Positions 44,653 through 52,855 of a stretch of DNA of 64,000 nucleotides are shown piece after piece. Both the position numbers and the translations under genes were made by a program. The DNA is taken from the NCBI RefSeq assembly GCF_028649435.1, contig NZ_JAQSIN010000002.1, one strand, 5' to 3'. Below the pieces are notes generated by a model. It saw only the letters and a program-made list of their open reading frames with translations. It was not told where the DNA came from and searched no databases. Positions within the stretch are counted from its first letter, which is position 1. Every line of letters begins with the position of its first letter. The DNA comes from Curvibacter microcysteis. Its GTDB lineage: Bacteria; Pseudomonadota; Gammaproteobacteria; Burkholderiales; Burkholderiaceae_C.

Positions 44653-44671
44653 AACCCGAGGACGGGTTTTT
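44653..44671 (+). terminator. Terminator-like hairpin in the acyl-CoA synthetase/Crp divergent region
   Basis: AACCCG, four-base loop AGGA, CGGGTT, then further T residues (five in total), ending 39 bp before the Crp-family ATG. It may stop a short plus-strand RNA starting in this 270-bp region, or attenuate the regulator gene. The stem is only six pairs. Confidence 0.4.
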
Positions 44672-44709
44672 CCGGATCGCGACGCCAACTTGCCCTCACA
44701 ATCGAGGCC

Positions 44710-45444
44710 ATGTTGAACGGGATCGAAGCCATGGCGCGGCAGTTTCTGGCCGCCCAACCCTGGTTCGCCAGCCTGACGCTGGACGAGCAAGCACAGCTGC
44801 AGGCGGAAATCAGCACCTTCACGGCCCGCAAAGGCGAAGTGCTGCTGGCACAGGGACAGCGGGCGGACGGTTGGTACGCCGTGTTGTCCGGTCTGGTGCT
44901 GCTGGAAAGCGAGGCCGAAGGCAACCGACGCTCGGCTTTCATTGGCATGCCCGATGGCGAGTGGTTTGGCGAGGGCTCCGCCCTCAAGAACGAGCCGCGC
45001 CGCTACAACGTGGTGGCCTTGCGCGACACCTGGTTGCTGTGCCTGCCACGCGCCGCCTTCCAGCGATTGCAGGCCCAGCACCTGCCCTTCAACCAGTTTC
45101 TGGTGCAGCACCTCAACATGCGCCTGGGCCAGGCCATGACCCTGATTGAAACCGGCCGCATGCGCTCGCCTGAGCAGCGCGTGGCGCTGTACCTGAGCCG
45201 CCAGTTCTGGCGCAGCACGCGGCAGCTCTACATCACCCAGGACGAGCTGGGCAAATTGGTGGGGCTGTCGCGCCAAACGGTCAACCGCATCCTGCGCCAA
45301 CTGGCGCAGCTGGACATCGTCGCCCTGGACCATGGCCGGGTGTTGATTCGCAGTGACGAGGCGCTGAGCCGCTTCATGGCCGGCGACCTGCCGACCGCCA
45401 CCGACGCTGACACCGACACGCCCAGCGCCAAGACGCCCGATTGA
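44710..45444 (+). CDS. Crp/Fnr-family transcriptional regulator
   Basis: 244 residues. Cyclic-nucleotide-binding-like beta-barrel (about 20-130, VLLAQGQRADGWYAVLSGLVLLESEAEGN), dimer helix, and C-terminal winged helix with ITQDELGKLVGLSRQTVNRILRQL (about 180-205). No N-terminal cysteine cluster, so not an FNR oxygen sensor. Divergent from the acyl-CoA synthetase, a possible target. Confidence 0.92.
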   Translation: MLNGIEAMARQFLAAQPWFASLTLDEQAQLQAEISTFTARKGEVLLAQGQRADGWYAVLSGLVLLESEAEGNRRSAFIGMPDGEWFGEGSALKNEPRRYNVVALRDTWLLCLPRAAFQRLQAQHLPFNQFLVQHLNMRLGQAMTLIETGRMRSPEQRVALYLSRQFWRSTRQLYITQDELGKLVGLSRQTVNRILRQLAQLDIVALDHGRVLIRSDEALSRFMAGDLPTATDADTDTPSAKTPD

Positions 45445-45462
45445 CAGGCACGATTGACAGGC
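45438..45462. repeat. Tandem 12-bp direct repeat
   Basis: CGATTGACAGGC occurs at 45438-45449 and 45451-45462, separated by one A. The first copy overlaps the Crp-family stop codon. Each copy contains TTGACA, but no matching -10 sequence is present at the right distance. Confidence 0.5.
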
Positions 45463-45543
45463 CCGGTGTGCACAGACCAGTCGCTGGGCAGACCCCAATC
45501 CCCTGCCCCGCAAAGGCCATTGGCGCTGCAGGACAATTCGACC

Positions 45544-47019
45544 ATGACCGACACCGCGATACCCCCTGCCAGCGCCAACGCGGCCACGCCCACGGCCTGG
45601 CCCAGCCGCCTGGCTGACCTGGGCCCGGCCTTCTTCACCCACCTGCAACCCACACCACTGCCCCAAGCCCATTGGGTGGCGCACAGCCCCGCCGTGGCGC
45701 GCAGCCTGGGCCTGGACCCGGGCTGGTTGGGATCGGAAGAGGCCTTGCAAGTGCTCACCGGCAACGCTTTGCTCCCCGGCATGAAGCCCCTGGCCAGCGT
45801 CTACAGCGGGCATCAGTTCGGTGTGTGGGCCGGACAACTGGGCGATGGCCGCGCCATTTTGCTGGGCGAGACCCCCGCAGGCCATGAGCTGCAACTCAAA
45901 GGCAGCGGGCGCACGCCCTACTCGCGCGGTGGTGACGGCCGGGCCGTGTTGCGTTCCAGCATCCGCGAGTTTTTGTGCAGCGAGGCCATGCACGGCCTGG
46001 GCATCCCGAGCTCGCGCGCTTTGAGCGTCACCGGCTCCCCCGCGCCGGTGCGCCGCGAAACCATCGAGACCGCGGCGGTGGTGGCACGCAGTGCGCCCAG
46101 CTTCATCCGCTTCGGCCATTTCGAGCACTTTGCGGCGCGCAACGACCTGGTGTCGCTGCGGCAATTGGCTGATCAGGTCATGGACCAGCATTTCCCCGCA
46201 TGCCGCACGCACCCGCGCTGGCCGGGCCAGCCCTACGCCGCCCTGCTGGAAGCGGTGAGCGAACGCACGGCCCACCTGCTGGCCCAGTGGCAGGCCGTGG
46301 GTTTTTGCCATGGTGTGATGAACACCGACAACATGAGCATCCTGGGCCTGACCCTGGACTACGGACCGTTTCAATTCCTGGACGGCTTTGACCCGGGCCA
46401 TGTCTGCAACCACAGCGACACCCAGGGCCGCTACGCCCACAACAAACAGCCCAACATCGCCTACTGGAACCTGTTCTGCCTGGCCCAGGCCCTGCTGCCT
46501 TTGATTGGCGAAGAAGACACCGCCGTGGCCGCGCTGGAATCCTACAAAACGGTGTACCCCGCCGCCTTCGAGGCCTGCCTGCGCGCCAAGCTGGGTTGGC
46601 ACCAAGGCGCAGAAGGCGACACGGAACTGATCGAGACCCTGCTGCAGCTGCTGGCTCGCCACCGGGTGGACTACACCATCTTCTGGCGCCGGCTGAGCCA
46701 CGCCGTGGCCAGCGGCGACTTCGAGCCGGTGCGCGACCTGATCCTGGACCGCGACGCATTCGACGACTGGCGCCAACGCTACCTCGCCCGCGCCCAGGCC
46801 CCGGACGCCGCGCTGATGCTGCGCAGCAACCCCAAGTTCGTTTTGCGCAACCATTTGGGCGAGCAGGCCATTCGCAAGGCCCAGAATCAGGACTTTTCGG
46901 AGGTGCAGACCTTGCTGAAGCTGCTGGAGCGCCCATTTGAAGAGCATCCCGGCTTCGAGGCCTATGCCGACTTCCCGCCCGACTGGGCTTCTTCCATCGA
47001 AATCAGCTGTTCATCATGA
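45544..47019 (+). CDS. selO: Protein adenylyltransferase SelO (YdiU)
   Basis: 491 residues from the ATG at 45544. SelO pseudokinase-fold hallmarks: YSGHQFGVWAGQLGDGRA, LKGSGRTPYSRGGDGRAVLRSS, HGVMNTDNMSILGLTLDYGPFQF (with the metal-binding Asn and Asp), and the C-terminal SCSS, where eukaryotic orthologues have selenocysteine at the Cys. SelO transfers AMP to Ser/Thr/Tyr of target proteins and is linked to redox homeostasis. Its stop overlaps the msrB start as ATGA. Confidence 0.96.
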   Translation: MTDTAIPPASANAATPTAWPSRLADLGPAFFTHLQPTPLPQAHWVAHSPAVARSLGLDPGWLGSEEALQVLTGNALLPGMKPLASVYSGHQFGVWAGQLGDGRAILLGETPAGHELQLKGSGRTPYSRGGDGRAVLRSSIREFLCSEAMHGLGIPSSRALSVTGSPAPVRRETIETAAVVARSAPSFIRFGHFEHFAARNDLVSLRQLADQVMDQHFPACRTHPRWPGQPYAALLEAVSERTAHLLAQWQAVGFCHGVMNTDNMSILGLTLDYGPFQFLDGFDPGHVCNHSDTQGRYAHNKQPNIAYWNLFCLAQALLPLIGEEDTAVAALESYKTVYPAAFEACLRAKLGWHQGAEGDTELIETLLQLLARHRVDYTIFWRRLSHAVASGDFEPVRDLILDRDAFDDWRQRYLARAQAPDAALMLRSNPKFVLRNHLGEQAIRKAQNQDFSEVQTLLKLLERPFEEHPGFEAYADFPPDWASSIEISCSS

Positions 47020-47423
47020 AAATCCACAAGACCGATGCCGAATGGCAAGCCGAACTGGCCGCGAAAGGCGCTGAACCTGGCGCCTTCCAGATCACCCGCC
47101 GAGCAGCCACGGAGCGCCCCTTCACCGGCAAGTACGAAGCCCATTGGGCCGATGGCAGCTACCACTGCATCTGCTGCGGCCACAAGCTGTTTGATTCGGC
47201 GACCAAGTTCGACGCCGGCTGCGGCTGGCCCAGCTTCTACCAGGCCGCTGAAGCCGGCGCGATCGAAGAGATCGTGGACCGCAGCCACGGCATGGTCCGC
47301 ACCGAAACGGTTTGTGCACAATGCGGGGCTCACCTGGGCCATGTCTTTGAAGACGGCCCAGCCCCCACGGGTCTGCGCTATTGCATGAACTCGGCCTCGC
47401 TCAACTTTGAAGCTCAAGAATGA
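47016..47423 (+). CDS. msrB: Peptide-methionine (R)-S-oxide reductase MsrB
   Basis: 135 residues. Zinc cysteines Cys51/Cys54 (CICC) and Cys100/Cys103 (CAQC), catalytic Cys123 in RYCMNSASL, and a possible resolving Cys69 in FDAGCGWPSF. Reduces methionine-R-sulfoxide in proteins using thioredoxin. Cytoplasmic, no signal. Translationally coupled on both sides: ATGA overlap with selO and with yciB. Confidence 0.97.
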   Translation: MKIHKTDAEWQAELAAKGAEPGAFQITRRAATERPFTGKYEAHWADGSYHCICCGHKLFDSATKFDAGCGWPSFYQAAEAGAIEEIVDRSHGMVRTETVCAQCGAHLGHVFEDGPAPTGLRYCMNSASLNFEAQE

Positions 47424-47971
47424 AGCTGCTCCTCGATTTTTTCCCGATCATCCTGTTCTTTGCGGCCTTCAAGTACGCGGGCATCTATGTGGCCACTGGC
47501 ATCGCCATCGTCGCCACCATCGCTCAGATCGCCTACCTGCGCTACAAGACGGGCAAGGTCGAACCGATGCAGTGGATCAGCCTGGGCGTGATCGTTCTGT
47601 TTGGCGGCGCCACGCTGATCTCGCACAACGACACGTTCATCAAATGGAAGCCCACGGTGCTGTACTGGCTGATGGGCTCGGCCCTGCTGCTGGGGCAGTT
47701 GCTGTTCCGCAAGAACCTGCTCAAGACCTTGATGGGCGCGCAAATGCAAATGCCCGACGAGGCCTGGCGCCTGGCCAACTGGAGCTGGGTGGCGTTTTTT
47801 GCCGCCATGGGCTGCCTCAACCTGTGGGTGGCCTACAACTTCGACACCGACACCTGGGTCAACTTCAAGCTGTTCGGCGGCATGGGTCTGATGTTTGTTT
47901 TTGTCATCGGCCAAGCACTTTTCCTGTCGCGCTACATGAAGGGCGACGATCAAGCCAAGGCCCCCGAATGA
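47420..47971 (+). CDS. yciB: Inner membrane septation protein YciB (IspZ)
   Basis: 183 residues with about five membrane helices. Begins LLLDFFPIILFFAAFKYAGIYVATG and has the family middle GGATLISHNDTFIKWKPT and LGRKNLL-like QLLFRKNLLKTLMG, ending near SRYMKG. Involved in envelope integrity and intracellular septation. Starts by ATGA overlap with msrB and overlaps the BolA start the same way. Confidence 0.95.
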   Translation: MKLLLDFFPIILFFAAFKYAGIYVATGIAIVATIAQIAYLRYKTGKVEPMQWISLGVIVLFGGATLISHNDTFIKWKPTVLYWLMGSALLLGQLLFRKNLLKTLMGAQMQMPDEAWRLANWSWVAFFAAMGCLNLWVAYNFDTDTWVNFKLFGGMGLMFVFVIGQALFLSRYMKGDDQAKAPE

Positions 47972-48255
47972 CCCAGCAAGCCCCTCAAGTGGGTCTGGGC
48001 GTCACGGCCCCGGCCCTCCATGCCCGGCTGCAAGCCGTGCTGCAAACCACCGCCTTGGAAGTGCTCGACGAAAGCGCGGCCCATGCCGGCCATGTCGGCG
48101 CCAACGGCAGCGGTTTTGGCACCCATTTCCGGGTGCGCATTGCCAGTCCCGCATTTACGGGCTGTTCACGCGTGGCACAGCATCGCCTTGTGTATGATGC
48201 GCTGCGAGATTTCATGGACCAGGGCTTGCACGCCATCGCCATTGAAGTGCTTTGA
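47968..48255 (+). CDS. BolA-family protein
   Basis: 95 residues. Ends with the BolA class pattern AGHVGANGSGFGTHFRVRI then FTGCSRVAQHRLVYDALRDFM, including the conserved His of the glutaredoxin-binding face (AQHRLVY). BolA-type proteins work with monothiol glutaredoxins in Fe-S trafficking or act as morphology regulators. Start ATG overlaps the yciB stop (ATGA). Followed 70 bp later by the PPIase gene. Confidence 0.93.
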   Translation: MTQQAPQVGLGVTAPALHARLQAVLQTTALEVLDESAAHAGHVGANGSGFGTHFRVRIASPAFTGCSRVAQHRLVYDALRDFMDQGLHAIAIEVL

Positions 48256-48325
48256 ACGCCCGCAAGGCTTGTCATTCCATCGGGTTCAAACAACCCACCA
48301 TCTCCGGATTTTCTGAGGAACAAGG

Positions 48326-49111
48326 ATGAAGAAACTGTGTCTGGGCAGCGTTGCTGCTGCTGTTATCGCCGTCACGCTGGCCCTGCCTGCATCGGCCCAA
48401 AACATCGCCATCGTGAACGGCAAGGCTGTTCCGAAATCCCGCGCTGACGCGCTGGCTCTGCAAGTGACCCGCTCGGGCCGCCCGGTGACGCCTGAACTCG
48501 AAGGCCAAATCAAGGAAGAAGTGATCGCTCGCGAAATCTTCATGCAGGAAGCCCAGAAGTGGAGCCTGGACACCAGCGACGAGTACAAGACCCAACTCGA
48601 ACTGGCCCGTCAGACCATCCTGATCCGTGAGCTGTTCTCTGAATACCAAAAGAAGAACCCGGTCACCGACGAAGAAGTCAAGGCTGAGTACGACAAGTTC
48701 GTGGCGGCCAACGGCGGCAAGGAATACAAGGCTCGCCACATCCTGGTCGAGAAGGAAAGCGACGCCAAGGACATCATCGCCCGCCTGAAGAAGGGTGCGA
48801 AGTTCGAAGACATCGCCAAGAAGCAATCCAAGGACCCCGGTTCGGGCGCCAAGGGTGGTGACCTGGATTGGGCCAATCCGGGCAACTACGTGAAGGAATT
48901 CACCGAAGCCCTGCTGAAGCTCAACAAGGGTCAAACCACCGACGCACCGGTGCAAAGCCAGTTCGGTTGGCACGTCATCCGCCTGGACGATGTGCGCCAA
49001 GCCCAACTGCCCAAGTTCGAGGAAGTGAAGCCGCAAATCGCCCAGCAACTGCAACAGCAAAAGCTGTCCAAGTTCCAGGAAGACCTGCGCGCCAAGGCCA
49101 AGGTCGAGTAA
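48326..49111 (+). CDS. Periplasmic parvulin-type peptidyl-prolyl isomerase
   Basis: 261 residues. Sec signal peptide at 1-23 (cleavage after ASA). N-terminal SurA-like helical chaperone region, then one parvulin domain (about 130-225: YKARHILVEKESDAKDIIARL, KQSKDPGSGAKGGDLDW and QSQFGWHVIRLDD). Assists folding of exported proteins. Lysine-rich and highly biased codon use suggest strong expression. Followed by a strong terminator. Confidence 0.95.
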   Translation: MKKLCLGSVAAAVIAVTLALPASAQNIAIVNGKAVPKSRADALALQVTRSGRPVTPELEGQIKEEVIAREIFMQEAQKWSLDTSDEYKTQLELARQTILIRELFSEYQKKNPVTDEEVKAEYDKFVAANGGKEYKARHILVEKESDAKDIIARLKKGAKFEDIAKKQSKDPGSGAKGGDLDWANPGNYVKEFTEALLKLNKGQTTDAPVQSQFGWHVIRLDDVRQAQLPKFEEVKPQIAQQLQQQKLSKFQEDLRAKAKVE

Positions 49112-49128
49112 TCGGTTCTTGCCTCATG

Positions 49129-49154
49129 AAAAGCGGCCCCCGGGCCGCTTTTTT
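49129..49154 (+). terminator. Intrinsic terminator after the PPIase gene
   Basis: AAAAGCGGCCC, two-base loop CC and GGGCCGCTTTTTT form a near-perfect hairpin followed by six T residues, 17 bp after the PPIase stop. Because it is also A-rich on the other side, it could work for the convergent gene at 49198-49938 as well. Confidence 0.9.
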
Positions 49155-49197
49155 CATGCCCGGTGGTGACCCTGTCGGGCGCTCTCAGCCGCCGACC

Positions 49198-49938
49198 TCA
49201 GGCCTGCCACCCGCGCCAGGCCATCAAGGCGCCCAGCATCACGGGCTGGTGCAGCATGTACCAGCTCAGGCTGTGCCGGCCACACCAGGCCAAGATCCGC
49301 GACAGCCCCCCGCCTTGCCAGGCCATCAAGCGGGGCTGGCGACGCAGCAGCCACTGCCCCGCAGCCAGGCCCCACAGCATCCAGCCCAGCCAGGGCAGCA
49401 CGGGCACGTAGTCCTCGGTGATCGGCTTGTGTGCGATCAGGCCCAGCACGTTGAAGGGCTTGGCGTCCAGCCACGCCAGGGCGGGCCAGGTCTGGTGCAA
49501 CGCTTCAGCGCCCCAGCCGGCGGCCAGAGCCAGCGCGCCCAGGGGCCACAGCCAGGCCCCCCCGCCGGCGATCAGGCGCACCACGATCAACATCACCGCC
49601 AAGCCATGCAGCACCCCAAAGTAAATGAAGCTGTTGGGAAACATCCACCAGGAGCCCAGGCTGACCAGGCCTGCACACACCGCCACCTGCGCCCAGCGAC
49701 GCCAGAACCGGCGCCAGGTCTGGCCCTGCGCCACCGCCACCGACTGCCCCAGACCGGCGCACAGCAGAAACAGACTCACGATCAGCGTGCGCTGCACGGT
49801 CCAGAATGGATCCTGAAGAAAGTTCTGGCGGATCCAACCCAGGTGATTGAGGTCAAAAGCGAAGTGGTAAGCCGTCATCCACCATAGGGCCAGGCCCCGC
49901 AGGGCGTCAATCGCTTGCAAACGCGGGCTTGATTTCAT
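49198..49938 (-). CDS. DUF1624/heparan-alpha-glucosaminide acetyltransferase-like membrane protein
   Basis: 246 residues, about seven membrane helices. The start RLQAIDALRGLALWWMTAYHFAFDL is the hallmark of DUF1624 (YeiB/HGSNAT-related) acyltransferases; other segments are FLLCAGLGQS, FGVLHGLAVMLI and SLSWYMLHQPVMLGAL. Probably a membrane acyltransferase, target unknown. Convergent with the PPIase gene across the terminator. Confidence 0.88.
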   Translation of the reverse strand: MKSSPRLQAIDALRGLALWWMTAYHFAFDLNHLGWIRQNFLQDPFWTVQRTLIVSLFLLCAGLGQSVAVAQGQTWRRFWRRWAQVAVCAGLVSLGSWWMFPNSFIYFGVLHGLAVMLIVVRLIAGGGAWLWPLGALALAAGWGAEALHQTWPALAWLDAKPFNVLGLIAHKPITEDYVPVLPWLGWMLWGLAAGQWLLRRQPRLMAWQGGGLSRILAWCGRHSLSWYMLHQPVMLGALMAWRGWQA

Positions 49939-50030
49939 GGGCGAAGTGTAGGGGCATGGCGGGCCCCGATTGACGACCGGAGGATGGCCCGTTTCAATGG
50001 GCGGTCAACAACCCACCCAGAGACACCAAC

Positions 50031-50885
50031 ATGCGACTGCTTGATTGCCTAGCCCCCACCCGCACCCTGACCCGCCGCCTGCTCTTGGGCGCTGCCTTGT
50101 TGGGCGCTGCAGGCCTCGCAGCCGCCCAAGGCACGGGCAAGACCGAGGTGCTGTGGCTGGGGCAAGCGGCGGCGCGCGTCACCACACCGGGTGGCAAGGT
50201 CATCATGATCGACCCCTGGCTGACCTCCAACCCCAAGACCCCGGCCGATTTCAAGAAACTCGAAGCCCTGGGCAAGATCGACCTGATCCTGGTCACGCAC
50301 GGTCACTTCGACCACTTCGCCGACGCCCCCGCCCTGGCCCAGATGCACAAGGCGCCCATGTATGGCCCCGCTGGCATGAACCAAAGCATCACCTCGCTGG
50401 GGATCCTGCCCGTCGAGCTGGCCCCGCGGTTCGGCAAGGGCGGCACCATCAGCCCCTTTGGCGCCGGGGGCGTGAAGATCACGGCGGTGCATGCCGAGCA
50501 CTCGTCCGAAGTGGTCTGGAAGAACCCCGCCACCAACAAGGATGAAACCCATGTCGGCGGTGAACCGGTCGGCTTCATCCTGGAGATGGAAAACGGCTTC
50601 AAGATCTGGCACATGGGCGATACCGCCGTGTTTGGTGACATGGCCTTGATTGGCCGCATGTACAAGCCCGACCTGGTGCTGATCCCCATTGGCGGCCACT
50701 TCGTCATGAACCCGGCCGACGCCGCCATGGCCGTGCGCGACATGATCAAGCCACGTTACGCCCTGCCCATCCACTACGGCACCACCCCGGTGCTGCGGGG
50801 CACGCCAGCCGAATTCAAAGAGGCCCTGGGCCAGGGCGGTGCCCAGATGTTGGTGGTCGAGCCGGGCCAGAAAGTCGAGTTCTGA
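50031..50885 (+). CDS. Secreted metallo-beta-lactamase-fold hydrolase (UPF0173-like)
   Basis: 284 residues. N-terminal signal peptide with two arginines (TRRLLLGAALLGAAGLAAAQ), possibly Tat-exported. The fold is marked by VIMIDPWLTSNP, THGHFDHFAD (metal site), and HMGDTAVFGDM plus HYGTTP for the remaining ligands. Belongs to the UlaG-like/UPF0173 group; substrate unknown. Followed by a strong terminator hairpin. Confidence 0.92.
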   Translation: MRLLDCLAPTRTLTRRLLLGAALLGAAGLAAAQGTGKTEVLWLGQAAARVTTPGGKVIMIDPWLTSNPKTPADFKKLEALGKIDLILVTHGHFDHFADAPALAQMHKAPMYGPAGMNQSITSLGILPVELAPRFGKGGTISPFGAGGVKITAVHAEHSSEVVWKNPATNKDETHVGGEPVGFILEMENGFKIWHMGDTAVFGDMALIGRMYKPDLVLIPIGGHFVMNPADAAMAVRDMIKPRYALPIHYGTTPVLRGTPAEFKEALGQGGAQMLVVEPGQKVEF

Positions 50886-50940
50886 GCCGCATCGCCAGGG
50901 CACCAAGTCGGTTCCGGCTTGGCGACCTGAGATGGATCAA

Positions 50941-50967
50941 GAAGACCGCCGCTGGCGGTCTTCTTTG
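50941..50967 (+). terminator. Intrinsic terminator after the metallo-hydrolase gene
   Basis: GAAGACCGCC, three-base loop GCT, GGCGGTCTTC is a perfect 10-bp stem, followed by TTTG. It ends the metallo-hydrolase transcript 56 bp after its stop and separates it from the UspA gene. Confidence 0.85.
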
Positions 50968-51044
50968 CTTGGGACTGGGCTTGGCGCAGGCGTATATTGA
51001 AACCCCGGGGCGCCCCTGCCCTGTGGACCTTCGAAAGGACTTCC

Positions 51045-51506
51045 ATGCACATCCTCCTGCCCCTGGACGGCTCTGAGCTGTCACTCGAAGCGGTGCACTT
51101 TGCCATCCGCCTCGCCCACGAAGGTTTGCAAGCGCATCTGCTGCTGGCCAATGTGCAGTCGCCAGCCAGCTTGTATGAGCTGGTGCAGGCCCCCGATCCC
51201 CAGGTCATTGACGAGATTGCCCGTGCTGCCGGCCAGCACGCGCTGGAGAAAGCCCAGGCCCTGCTGCACGCGGCCGGCGTGCCCCACCACTGCGAGGTGG
51301 TCTCCGGCGAGCCGGTCGTGGCTTTGCTCGATTTGATCGAGCTCAAGCGTTGCACCCTGGTGATCATGGCCGGCCACGGCAAGAGCCTGCTGCGCACGGT
51401 GCTGGAAGGATCGGTCTCGCACGAGCTCTTGCAGGCCTCACCGGTGCCCGTGTTGATCGTCAAGCCGCCAGAGGCCGAAGCCGAGGTCGCGGATCTGATC
51501 CCGTGA
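51045..51506 (+). CDS. Universal stress protein, UspA family
   Basis: 153 residues from an ATG with AAAGGA six bases upstream. N-terminal HILLPLDGSELSLEAV and C-terminal GHGKSLLRTVLEGSVSHELLQASPVPVLIVKP form the nucleotide-binding signature G-x2-G-x9-G-(S/T). Cytoplasmic, probably ATP-binding, induced under stress or low oxygen in relatives. Convergent with an FNR-like regulator, 38 bp apart. Confidence 0.94.
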   Translation: MHILLPLDGSELSLEAVHFAIRLAHEGLQAHLLLANVQSPASLYELVQAPDPQVIDEIARAAGQHALEKAQALLHAAGVPHHCEVVSGEPVVALLDLIELKRCTLVIMAGHGKSLLRTVLEGSVSHELLQASPVPVLIVKPPEAEAEVADLIP

Positions 51507-51543
51507 GCGCTTCACAGCGCCGGCTCCAGCGGGCCGCAGGGGC

Positions 51544-52260
51544 TCAGCCCCCTTGGCACACCGCTTGAAGCCGCGCAGCGTCCAGCAGGCGGTAAGCGCG
51601 CCCCTGCCGGTCGAGGGAGGCCAGCACGCCATCACGCACCAGGGCACTGACCTCGCGGCTCACCGTTTCGAGCTTGAGGTCCAGCATGGCGCCCATGTCC
51701 TCCCGCCGAAACAGCTGCAGCTCGGTCCCGTCTTGGGACTGGGCCATTTTCGCGACCAGGTGGGCCACCCGCTGACGCGCGCTGCCAAAGTTGAGTTCGG
51801 CCAGCCAGTCGTCCGCTGCCTTGAGGGCCCCCTGCCATTTGGCCATCAAGCGCCCATGCAAGCGCGGCGACTGGGCCGCCAGGCTGTGTAGCACCTCCAG
51901 CGGGATACGGCACACCGCCACCTCCGTGAGCGCCACGGCTTCGCTGTCAAAACGCGGGGCGGCCAGGGCCTCCAGCCCCGCCACGTCGCCGGGCTGCACC
52001 AGGCGCACGATGCGTTCGCGCCCATCGGGTGTGGCCCGCACCAGCTTGATCAGGCCACGGCGCAGGGTGAACAAGCCTTGCGCGGCCTGCCCTTCGCAGT
52101 ACAGCACCTGCCCGGGCTGGTACAGCAGGTCGTCGATCGGGGCGTGGATCAGGGAAAAATCGCGCTCATCCAACTCGGCAAACAAAGCCATGTCACGGAT
52201 ACCGCAGCCGCGGCAATCCGAGGTGCCGCGCCAAGCGGATTCGGTTTGGATGGGGATCAT
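51544..52260 (-). CDS. FNR/Anr-like Crp-family regulator with reduced cysteine set
   Basis: 238 residues from ATG 52260 (a GTG 15 bp upstream is possible). N-terminus SDCRGCGIRDMALFAELDERD resembles FNR/Anr but keeps only C-x2-C of the usual four-cysteine arrangement; the position of the third N-terminal Cys is occupied by a hydrophobic residue (MALF). Another Cys occurs later (LYCEGQ, VCRIPLEV). Beta-barrel and C-terminal winged helix with REDMGAMLDLKLETVSREVSALV. Next to uspA, a typical Anr target. Oxygen sensing by a 4Fe-4S cluster is doubtful. Confidence 0.88.
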   Translation of the reverse strand: MIPIQTESAWRGTSDCRGCGIRDMALFAELDERDFSLIHAPIDDLLYQPGQVLYCEGQAAQGLFTLRRGLIKLVRATPDGRERIVRLVQPGDVAGLEALAAPRFDSEAVALTEVAVCRIPLEVLHSLAAQSPRLHGRLMAKWQGALKAADDWLAELNFGSARQRVAHLVAKMAQSQDGTELQLFRREDMGAMLDLKLETVSREVSALVRDGVLASLDRQGRAYRLLDAARLQAVCQGG

Positions 52261-52372
52261 GGGGGGCAAGCGCACTCACTCTGGGACGGAATCAAACCCC
52301 CATTGTCCACCCTGCACAGCCCCGGCTTGGCGGCCCTGACAAGTCCTTCATCCCAGGTGGGGACATCGAAGC

Positions 52373-52795
52373 TCAATCGTGGTGGCCCACCCGGGCGCGC
52401 TGCTGCTTGACCTGCGCGCGTGAGGACTTGCCATCCAGTCGCCGCAGCTGCGAGCCCCGCGTGGGCCGCGTCGCCTTGCGCGCCTTGGGCACGCGCGACA
52501 CGCTGTCCACCAGGGCTTGCAGGCGCTGCAAAGCGTCTTGTCGATTGAAGTCTTGGCTGCGGCTGGTCTGCGCCTTGATGACGACCACCCCCTCGCCGGT
52601 GATGCGTTGGTCGTTCAGGGCCAGCAGGCGGGCCTTGATGTCCTCGGGCAAAGAGGCGCTGGGAATGGGGTAGCGCAGGTGCACGGCGCTCGACACCTTG
52701 TTGACGTTTTGGCCACCCGCCCCCTGGGCACGGATGGCGCTGAACTCGACCTCGTCTTCGAGGACTGGAAACAAGGTGGTGGCGTTGGAACCCAT
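52373..52795 (-). CDS. arfB: Alternative ribosome-rescue factor ArfB (YaeJ)
   Basis: 140 residues. GGQ catalytic motif at 27-29 (QGAGGQNVNKVSSAVHLRY) and a basic C-terminal tail (KKARKATRPTR-type, RAQVKQQRARVGHHD) that enters the mRNA channel. Hydrolyses peptidyl-tRNA on stalled, non-stop ribosomes, backing up tmRNA. Same strand as the flavin reductase, 60 bp apart. Confidence 0.95.
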   Translation of the reverse strand: MGSNATTLFPVLEDEVEFSAIRAQGAGGQNVNKVSSAVHLRYPIPSASLPEDIKARLLALNDQRITGEGVVVIKAQTSRSQDFNRQDALQRLQALVDSVSRVPKARKATRPTRGSQLRRLDGKSSRAQVKQQRARVGHHD

Positions 52796-52855
52796 GCGCG
52801 CATTGTGCCTGGGCAGCGAACAGCGTCCAGGCGGTGCCCTCCCCCTGCGGCGGGC

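Noticed and set aside
44560..46947. 795-codon minus-strand frame
   Set aside because: Antisense to the Crp-family gene and selO, whose motifs are unmistakable.
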